Assembly: GCF_022539315.1 (NCBI RefSeq)
Contig: NC_066314.1
Location: forward strand, 51,893,180-51,957,179
Direction of reading: 5' to 3'
Length of the DNA: 64,000 nt
DNA from: Serinus canaria
Lineage: Eukaryota; Chordata; Aves; Passeriformes; Fringillidae
In this document: positions 1-10,600 of the stretch, one piece after another
Position numbering within the stretch: the stretch's first letter is position 1
Layout: each line of letters opens with the position of its first letter
Notes under the pieces: model-generated
What the model was told of the DNA's origin: nothing
What the model saw: the letters and a program-made list of their open reading frames with translations, nothing else
The model's database searches: none
Translations under genes and position numbers: made by a program

Positions 1-820
1 CTTGAATGTGCTGTTGCATTTCTTCTGAATATGTTTTTTTGTTTGTTTTAGTATGTAAACACAGTTTAGTGTTTCTTCATATCTTAAGTTTCAAGGTTGT
101 TTGATGTTGAGAACCTTCCCAGAACTACCAGAAAAGATGGTAGGGTTTCTGATTTAAATTCAAGCAAAATATTGTTTTTAGGAGAAACAACATGCTTTCA
201 TGTTAGAAAAGAGAGCAGATGACTCATTAAATCTGTGACAGAACTTGTCTTTGTCCTTCAGAATTGCAATTGATGACCTCTGAGATGGACAATTATGCCA
301 CTTAGTCTTAGAGGAAGGAAGCAGTCATTGTTAAAACTTGAATACCTAAGCAAAAATTATGTCTCCTGGAGAATTGCTTCTTTTTTTAGCAAAGATGAAC
401 CAAATTGCAATTACCAAATTGTAGATTTCACTAGCAGTCCTTCATCCTTGTGAGCTATTTTTTTGGAATGAAAAATTAAGCCTAAAATGTGAAGAACCTC
501 TTTCTCATTTGATCTTTGTAGTGATCAGCCTAGGTGGAATTCTGCCATTAACTTGGGTGTTCAGAGTTTGAGAAATAACTATAGAGACTTGCTCTATTGG
601 GTGGAAACTCTGAATTAGTTGTCAAATAGTACTTTGACAAGAGTGTTAGGCTGGCATATGTTTGTGAGCCATATTTTAGAATTAGTGGATTTGAACTGGA
701 AATAAAGTAGAGAACATGTCTTTAGGGATCTCAGTGTACTATCCTTCAACATATTTTTATTCAAGATTTGAAGACGGATGTAATCTCACTCCCTTCTTTT
801 TCTCCCTCTCTTCCTATCAG
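1..820 (+). other. PRDM4: PRDM4 intron (3' part), AT-rich
   Basis: I see no coding exon here. The stretch ends in a pyrimidine-rich acceptor (cccttctttttctccctctc region, AG at 819-820) that opens the exon at 821. The preceding exon must lie left of the window and must end with one base of a glycine codon. Confidence 0.8.
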
Positions 821-1615
821 GTATCTTATCTTACTTGGCTGACAGACCACCACCTCAGTACATCCATCCCAACACTATAAATGTTGACAGCAATCCAGCA
901 TTGTCAGTCTCCAACAATCCCTCAGCCCTAGATCCCTACCAGCCCAGTGGGACCGTGGGGCTGGAACCAGGGATTGTCTCCATGGACTCCCGCACAGTGA
1001 ACACACACGGTCCTCAAAATCTGCATCCTAGTGACAGCCACGAGGTAGCACTGGATACTACAATCACCATGGAGAGCGTTTCCAGGGTAACCAGCCCCAT
1101 CTCTACAGATGGGATGACAGAGGAGCTTACAATGGATGATGTAGCTGGGGATCACACACAGATCCCAAATGGCTCCCGGAGCCACGAACCTTTAGCTGTA
1201 GACACAGTGGGGAGTAACTTGACATCGGATGCGGTGGGACACGGCGCTGTCATTCCCATTCACGGTAGCACTTTGGAACTCCCTGTTGTCATGGAGCCCA
1301 ACCACATTGCCGGGCGGGTGACAGGGATATCGGACAGCACACTAAATGACCCCATTCATACTGTGGCCATGAGCACCAACTCCGTGAGTGTAGCGCTCCC
1401 TACCTCACACAACCTCGCTTCCCTGGACTCAGTAGCCTTGCATGAAGTGGGCCTCAGCCTGGAGCCCGTGGCAGTGTCTTCCATAAGTCAGGAAGTAGCC
1501 ATGGGGTCAAGCCATGTCGATGTGTCTGCAGACAATCTTGCCTTTGTACCGTCATCTCTGCAAATGGAAGACTCCAATTCCAACAAGGAAAACATGGCAA
1601 CCTTGTTTACCATAT
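821..1615 (+). CDS. PRDM4: PRDM4 exon: N-terminal Ser/Thr-rich region
   Basis: This 795-bp exon has its acceptor AG at 819-820 and its donor GTGAGT at 1616. The first two bases (GT) complete a Gly codon from the upstream exon, then ILSYLADRPPPQYIHP follows. It encodes a long low-hydrophobicity region rich in Ser, Asn and Val with NNPSALDPYQ and SNSNKENMATLFTI. No enzymatic motif is visible; this part is expected to be largely disordered. It ends on the first base of a Trp codon that the next exon completes. Confidence 0.95.
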
Positions 1616-4600
1616 GTGAGTGGACATTTCCTGCTTTTTTGGGGTAGGGTTTGTCATGTAGCTATTGTGTGGTGTGGTTGGACTCTGGTTGCTAGTCTTA
1701 AAGATTTATGGTTATTTAACAAGTCCAAAATTTTAAACATCTGCAGTTTAACTGTTTCAGATTAACTGTTCTGAAACATCAGTAGTTGGAAGTAGTAGGA
1801 TGTTTTAGCATAGTTCTCTTTGCATCATTTTCATGTTGCCATGAGGCTGGAAGCTGAATCTTGGTGAAGCTCTTGATTTGGTGGATATGCTTGTTATCCT
1901 TTCTGATGAGACTTCTGTTTTTATCTTCTGTTGTTTTGACTTCTGTTTTTTCTGTTGTTTTGACTTCTGTTTCACATCACAAGTGGCTCTTCTTGCCCCA
2001 TTAAAAATACACAACAAACACCATCACAGGCCATACTCTTCATCAAATGGGTGTAATTTTTGAGTATGACATTACATGATTTTGCAAAATTTATTAAACC
2101 ATGAACAATCATCATGAAAATGTTGTTCTAAATAGGAAAAAAAGAGCAGAGAGGGAAGGAACTTTATAATATTTCTAATTATTTTCATCAAAGGACTTTA
2201 GTCCAGAGGTTAGTGGATCTGGTAGGAAGAGAGGACACTGGTAGTGTATTTCCAGTCCTGTTACCTTTCAAGGAGTGGTGTTTGAGAACTGAGAAGTTCC
2301 TATTTGCTGGGGGAGAGATTTGCACTTTCACCTGCAGGATGTCTGGCTTCCCACCACTGAAACATAAGCCAGCTTTTATATTCCTTTTTACTATCTGTGG
2401 TAGCATTGCTGAGTGCTGCTCTTCATCCAGTTTGGCCCTACAAATGCCAGAACCTAATGGCTTGCTTTGCCATATTTTAACATATTTTAAGAAATTGAAA
2501 GATAGAGTGCTTTGGTTAGCAAGGGAAGAGATGCAGTTTAGTGTAAAGTCAGACATTTGGATTAATTTGTTAAGATTTCATTCTGTGGGATAAAATACAA
2601 CTTCAGATCAGGTGGGCATAGAACTATGATGAATTTACAACTCCTAGAGGAAGGGTTTTACAGTCGATGCACTCAGAGTTTCCTACAAACATCTGTTGCA
2701 TGTTGAACAAATAATGATCCAAATACTGTGATATCCAACATGCTTATGGTGAAATAACTATTCTTCCTCTCTTAAAAGTGAGATTTGATGTGCCAGCTTT
2801 TTGTTGTTATAGTTAGCATAGTCCTAAGCTGTTTTCCAGACAATGTTCCCCTTTGGTAGGACATTGAAATGGCTGTTGCATGCCTTGTGCTTGCATGTGA
2901 TTTGCAAAACAGATTCTTGACTTGGGGAGGTTTAAATTTTAACTTTTTGTTGATGTTTTTAAACTTCACCTGAATTAACAGGAATTTGTGTTCAGACAGG
3001 TGACAGCAAGGACAAGGAGTTGTTTTAGATCCCCTTAGTGGTTTTTCCTCAGATGGCAGAAGTCAGGGCCTTTTTCAGAAAACTTTTTACTAAGTTGTTT
3101 ACTAACTTGTTCCTAAGCAGGAAATAAAAAATGTGCCTTTGCTACAGTCCTGAATGTTTGCAAAGGCTTTTAAGAAGCAGGGTTTTTGGTCATCTTTGTT
3201 GGCAGTTCTGGCTATCCAAATCAAGGTGTGTGCCAGGCCAGGAGTAAGGCAACATCAGTGAGACCTGAGTAATGAGAACCACTGTGTGGAACAGCTGCTT
3301 TTAAGCACTGCCTGGCACACACCCACTATGGGTCCATGGACCAGCTCCAAGGAGAGGCAGAGGAAGAAAAGTTCTAGGCATGGGACATTTCCACTTGGAG
3401 AAGTTGAACCATTCATACATTTTTCAGATACTGGAAAACAAAAAATCTCACATTCCACAGAAAGTTAAATATACTTTCCATTACTGTCCTTGCCAAATCG
3501 TTAAAAAAGAAAATTAGTCACTATTTCTCTGATTTGGACAGCCAGAACTGCTTACATAGGCTCTACCTAATAATTTTTTGAGTACTTTCCTATCTGTTAA
3601 TGTGTAGTTGCTCAAACTGTATTTTATATGAGGTCAAATTCTGGTACCCTGGTATATCAAGGAAGTATCTGGAAAATATCTTAAAGCATGTAAGGATGGA
3701 ACTGCTGTTTGGGCCTGATGAAAGCTACTTCTGTGATAGCTCTTTTATACTGGAGCTGGGTCATCAAGAAGCCAAAGAAGGTCTTTGTGGAGGTCCTGAT
3801 TAATTACCTGAACATCTTTCTTCTTCAGAAGAATAATTATTTATCAGGAGAGTGGTTGCTGAGTAGGTGCTGGTTGCTCCATTCACAGAGAATTAAAATT
3901 ACATCATTTTTCTAGATGAAATTGTAATGTTATAGAGAGCATTTTATGCTGTACTTTTCCTCAGATTTATTAGACTGAAGACTTCCACTGGTTTCTTTTA
4001 TAACAATATTTCTGCTGAATGACAGATTAGGAAAGTGATTTTACTCATTCTTCTTGGGCTTTTGTTTTTGTTGCATTCCGTGGCATACTCACCCTGCATG
4101 AGTTTGCTGCAGTGAGACCTTCAAAAGCAGCAGTGAGGTCAGGTTTTTGCTGCTGTGATTTACACATTGTCTGAATTTAAATGGAGGGTAGGGGATTTGT
4201 GGTTCATGTTCAGAAAATTTTAGAAGGACTATCTTACTGGTTCATTTGCGTGGATATCCTTGAGGTTCTACATACAAGAAGTGTTTCTGGTTAATTTCAA
4301 AAATATAACCAGTTAGAATATGTTTGGTTTTGTTTGTCTTAGATTTTTCTGCCAGTAGAGTTCGTTTCATTGTGATCACAATGAAATTCGCTCTTCCATC
4401 ACCAGCACTGGGGAGGCTGTCATTCATTTTGCAATAGCTTTGATGGCAAGTGGGCTCTGTCCCATTGCTAGATTCCCCTGTAGGGGTAATCTGGAGTCTA
4501 GGTCATCAATTTACCATCAGGAAAGTAGGTGGAGATCCTCACATTTGATCTGAATTGGATAGAAACTGACATGTATGTCAGTGCCCACCTGACTGTAAGA

Positions 4601-7600
4601 ACATATTCTTCTGAATAAAAGCTGATAAGTTGGACAAGTTGAACGTGACAGAAGCAGCCTTTGGCAGGAGCTGAGCTGAAGCACATTGGTAGGGAGCTGA
4701 TTGCACTGTAGGAGCTGTTGTATGTTTTTAATGCCTGCTGTCCCCTCCTGTCTCTGCAGGGTGCACACTGTGTGACAAGGCGTATCCATCAGACTGCCCA
4801 GACCACGGGCCTGTCACCTTTGTCCCCGACAGCCCAATCGAGAGCCGAGCCAGGCTGTCCCTCCCAAAGCAGCTGCTCCTCCGGCAGTCTATCATGGGAG
4901 CTGAAGCGGGTAAGGATCACATTACTGTGCACTTCCCTGCAGCACTTTAAAATACACTCACTGCTGAAATCCAAAACCGTAGGGAGATTAACGTGGGAAA
5001 GAAACACCTCAAGAGAGAGATGCTTCCCTCTTCTGTAATCACCCTGACTTACATTATCCTTGAGCTCCTGTTTACTGCTTAGACTTCAGCTATACCGTAG
5101 GGCTGCTACCACAGAGTGTGGCACTTCTTAAGGTCAAGCAAGGTATGGTGGTTTTTTTTGTTGTGCTAAACAGCCCAGGTGCAGCTTTGATAAGAAAACA
5201 ATGCAGCAATTGCAGTTGGGGGAAGTTGACAAGTCATAGAGGAGAATTCTGTCTGCTTGTTCGTGAGCTTGGTTTGCTGCCTTCTGGGTGCTCTCATTGG
5301 AGTATTGATCACAAGTGCCTCTGTTTTTTTCCCCCTTCGTTTATATTTGGCATGTAGACTGTGACCTTGTTACTGGATGTAGACCTTGTTACTGTATTTC
5401 ACATCACTGTCACCTGGAAATCGAAGAGTACAGTGCAGTACCCTAAGGATCTGAAGGCTAGAGAAGAATGTGATTATTGGCTTGTTTAGTGATACTGCTT
5501 GTTGGGAGTAGATGACATCTGTTCTTTTCAAGCTGCACTAGTTTCCAGTTTATTCCTAAGAGCTATACAGTGTATTCATGTAGACCTATGTTTAATAATA
5601 AATAATATACACGCAGGAAACCCTCTGCCCATGACAGAAATACAGCAGAAATACAGCTGCCTCTGGGGAGAAATGCAGAAGCTGCTTAACAATGCCCAGC
5701 AACAATTCTGGAAATTCCTGGGGATTAGGTAGGCAAAATGTAGTTACTGAAACTAGTATTTTCTGCTTCTGCAGAAAGTGCCATGAGAACTATTAATTGG
5801 TACGAGTGGCTAGGAAGTTAGTTTTATAGCTTACTGAAAAGTAAATTACTTGCTTTTGACCAAATAAATATTTGTAATGACACCAAAGCGGCTCCCATTA
5901 GTGTCATGTGGTGGTGGTGGTTCTTGTCTCTGCCATAGGTGTGTTTCACATGTGAAGTAGAAGCTTTGATGACCTTATGCATAGATATTACCTCTGGAGC
6001 ATTATCTCGTAAGCCTCCCACTTCTGTATTATGCATGATTAGTTATTTAAATAATTGATTTATTCAGATTATGGTCTTCTAATGATAGGTGTGTGGACAC
6101 GAGAAACCATTCCTGTGAGGACTTGTTTCGGACCTTTGATCGGGCAGCAGAGCCATTCTCTGGAGGTGGCTGACTGGACAGACAAAGCAGCCAGTCACAT
6201 CTGGAAGGTCAGTGGTGTTACCGCTCACAGAGCCTGCCAGCATGCCTTTATCTGCTGAAAGCTACCACATGACAGCAACATTTACATTATCATCTTTGCC
6301 AAAAGTCAAAAGTTTAATTGTTTAATTCTTAGTATCAGGACAGCAGAGCTGTATACCTTGCAGTATGCTGGTAGTCAGTCCTGAAGTACAAAAAGCTTCT
6401 CTAATGCCTTCTCTTTTAAAGGGCTGTATGTGGTTTCAGTATTTGTGGAGTTGCCGCAGAGATTGTGTATGAATTACTAGGCAGCAGTTGTTTGTTTGTT
6501 TGTTTTGTATCTCTGTTCATTGAAAGTTCCCCCAGGTGATGAATTATTTGTTTTAGGAAAGCCAATTTAAAGCTTTCTTTTCCCCATAATTTCATTTCCA
6601 GAAAGTAAATCTGGCCTATTTAAATAAAACGTGTACTGTTTGCCCAGATTTTGTTATTCACAAGACTTGGTTTGTAAGAAATGCAGCCAAATGCATTTCT
6701 GCTGGAAGGAGAAGGTGAGAAAGATGCTGATAAACAGGTTTTCTGGCCTCATGGGTAGCAGAGGTCAAGGTGCCTGTGTGAAGAGGAAAGTAAGGAATGA
6801 AAACAGGGCTGTGATGTTGGCAGTGGCAATGGAGACTTCCTGGCTTGTTCTAGGTAAACACATCCTCTCTTAAAGAAAGAAGCTGGCTTTCACTGCATTT
6901 ATTGTCATGTTTTGTCCTAAGGTTGCATTTGTCTTTCCTGGTAGATCTATCACAACGGTGTCCTCGAGTTCTGTGTCATTACAACTGATGAAAATGAATG
7001 TAACTGGATGATGTTCGTACGCAAAGCCAGGTGAGAGCCACCTGGACTGTGCTAATGAGCTTTGAGTCTGAGCTGCAGGCTCGTAGAAAGCTGTACTGGA
7101 GAATGAAGGTTGACCTTCATTCAACTTAAGTTGACCTTGATTGTCCTTTGATTTTAATACTTTATTTACAAAATGTCCCTGAGTTCTTTTGGCCAAGTTC
7201 CAAGCCCATACAGCTTGTGAGACCTCTCCCTTTCAGTCTGTGATGAAAACTATCCTGGCTGTCTTAAATATTGCTCCATCCATGATCCACTGAGAAGGCT
7301 AAACCTTTCTTATTTCTCTGTGACACAAAGTAGGTTCTCCTGCAGTTCATTCCATTGCTCCCATATGTAGGAGTCAAGACCTGTAATGTTTAATCTCCCA
7401 CTGCAATGGGGCAGACCTTTTGCTGGTTTCAGATACTGGGAACAAACATAGGCAAGATACTGCTTCAAAAGATGAATGACCACGTCTTGAAACTGGTCCT
7501 TGAGAGGACTTTTTAAAGATAATGTTTCTTCAAGACATTACTGATATTTTTTCCATCATGCATTCTCCTTTTCTTAAGAGATATATCTATGTAAATATGT

Positions 7601-10600
7601 AAATGAATATATGTGTATGAAGAATCTATGTGTATGAAAAATACATAGATTTTTGTAGTTTCTTAGGAGATCATAAACTCATTTCTTTCAGCCCACTCTA
7701 ATGTCTATTAATAATTTTCTCAGAAGTGTTGTGAGAAACACATCATTTGGTGGAGGACATTGGCTCTCAAGGTATAGTTTTTCCTTTAATAAAGAAGGAC
7801 AGAAGTCACAGACATACAAGTTTTTGTAATATGCTGACAAGCGCTGATGTTCCTATTACCTTTTTATAGGAATCTTTCCTTTTTCCTTTTCCCTTCCTTT
7901 TTTCTTTTCCATTTTTCTCTTCCCCCCTCTTTCCCCCTCTTTTCCCCTAAGGCATTACTTCTGAAGGGCTTTTTTCCTTAACTGTTATTATTACTGTAGG
8001 AACCAGGAAGAGCAGAATCTGGTGGCTTATCCTCATGATGGAAAAATTTACTTCTGCACCTCTCGGGACATCCCCCCTGAACATGAGCTTCTCTTCTATT
8101 ACAGTCGGGACTATGCACGACAGCTCGGTAAGTAAGAGCTCTTTTTTGTTGGCTTTGCAGGGAGTATCCAGCTTGAATTCCCTTTCAGTGCCATCTCTGG
8201 GCTCTGTGACTTGGGACTGTATTATGTTCCTTCTCAGTTCCCATTGGTGCATGTCATAGTTTCCTTTAACATTTCATTACTACAGAGTACTATCATTTAA
8301 AAGAAACATTTCCCGACTTAATTCCAATGATCACAGGAGTAAAAGATTTTGAAGGGTTTGGTTTTTTTTTTGTTTTTGTTTTGTTTTTGTTTTGTTTTTT
8401 GGTTTTGTTTTGTTTTGTTTTTTTTTTTTTTGTTTTTTTTTTTTTTTTTTGTTTTTTTTTTTTTGTTTTTTTTTAAATAGTATTCTGTTCATCCAGGGCT
8501 AAGGGAGTTTTGGAGCTGAAGATGTTCCTATCCTCCCCCAGCTTGGATTGTGATAATTTAGATATGAGTGAGCTGTGCTCAAAACTGTTCCAAAGTTTGG
8601 CCCCTCAAAACATTTTAAATGACCCACCTGAAACAGCTGGAAAGCAACACTGGACAACGGTGAAAAAAAAGAACAAAGGTGAAAATCTCTGCACCTGGCT
8701 TTTCTACCACATACTAAATGTTAAAGTGGTCCTTGTTCAAGCTCTGTTGGGCTTTACTGTGCCTCGTTACAAGTGGTTTTTTTTTGTGCCCAAAGGTGTC
8801 CCTGAGCATCCAGACGTGCACATCTGCCACTGCGGGAAGGAGTGCGCTTCCTATGCGGACTTCAAGGCCCATTTGAGCAGCCATATTCACAACCACCTCC
8901 CCAGTCAGGAGCACAGCAGCAACCACGGGCCAGGCCATGGCAAGGAGAGGAAGTGGAAATGCTCCATGTGCCCCCAGGCTTTCATCTCCCCTTCCAAGCT
9001 GCACGTGCACTTCATGGGGCACATGGGCATGAAGCCGCACAAGTGCGATTTCTGTAGCAAAGCTTTCAGTGATCCAAGCAACTTACGGACACACCTCAAG
9101 ATCCACACAGGTAAGGGCTTTGTACAGATGCCTGTGTGAGGACAGGGGAGAGGGTAAAGGTCCAGTTACAGGCCTGTAGACAGTGTGGGCATTTTTGCCT
9201 CTTTTTTTTTTCACTATTCCTTATTGGGAAATCACAAAATTCTAATTACAAAGCTAGAAAATAAATAAAACTGGAAATGATCTCAAGTAAAGCATAGGAA
9301 GCTGTAGGCTCAATAGCAGGCATTTTAATGGACTAATGAAATATTAATGTTGTATATACAACCACAGAATACTCAGTGGGGTGGTATTCAAACTTAGTCT
9401 GAACTCAGTAAGATGCTGGGATTTTAAACTATTTTTGGCAAAGAATAACAGAAGTACTGATAAGTTGAAAAATGGGATAAAACACAGAAGTTATCAAAGG
9501 GCCAGTGATGTTTGTACCTGTGTGTTTGTTAGATAAGAGAACTTGTTTTTGCAGACCAAGGCAATGCAGTGCATCAAATGTGCTTGGGCTCCAGTAAGGC
9601 ATCAGATACAATTCCTGTGGGAAATCAGTGAGGATAGGGATGTACTAATGTACAGTAACTAGATGGTTACCATGGTTACTGTTACAAAGGAAGCTACCAT
9701 TGTTTTTGCTGAAGAATTAATCTTAGATAAGACTAGTCTTTTTAAGTGTTTGCCTGAATCTCTTGGTGGAAAAATGTGCAGAGCTGCTGGGGGTGTTTTG
9801 AAATCCAGAACAGGGAGGCACGGTTGGTGTGGACAAGAAGCACAAACCCTGCCTCACTCAAGAAAGGCTGTCTGACCACAAGCACTGGAGAAACAAGCAG
9901 CAGTGTTTAGAAGGATGAAGTGCAGAAAGGTGCATCGCACTAGCGTATCAGTGGTTTGAAAAGGTATCCTGACATTGGGGGCATGGAGTACGGGATGAAA
10001 AGCTTAGGAATGATGAAGTCGGCTGTCTGGTTTTTTGCATTCCTAAATATAGATTGGAACCAAGTAGGCCTTTATGCTGAGTCTGAAGGAACTGCAGGAG
10101 AAAACAAGTCCTGTTTACAAACAATCTGCCTTTCTTCACAGTAAAATTTAATTTTTCAGCAATGGTTAGGGTTGTTTGCTTACTGCATTTCTTGGGACAC
10201 CAAGTGTTAAATCCGTGGGTGTCCCTGTGTACTCCTAGGTCAAAAGAATTATCGCTGCACCCTCTGTGACAAATCATTCACGCAGAAGGCTCACCTGGAG
10301 TCGCACATGGTCATTCACACCGGGGAGAAGAACCTCAAGTGCGATTACTGCGAGAAGCTCTTCATGCGCAGGCAGGACCTCAAGCAGCATGTCCTCACTC
10401 ACACCCAGTAAGTGACTTCACAGGAGCTATTGGACTGGCCAGTGCAAGAAATAATGAAGATGAGCAGCCAGAGACAGAATCTCCAGTTTGCAAATAGCTT
10501 CGCCTAGGGAGCATAGGTTCATCCTCTGAAATGACAGAGAAGTCAGTCCAGACAAAGTCCTTGTTTTACTAGCTGCAGTTGCGGAGTTCTAGTGTCTGCA

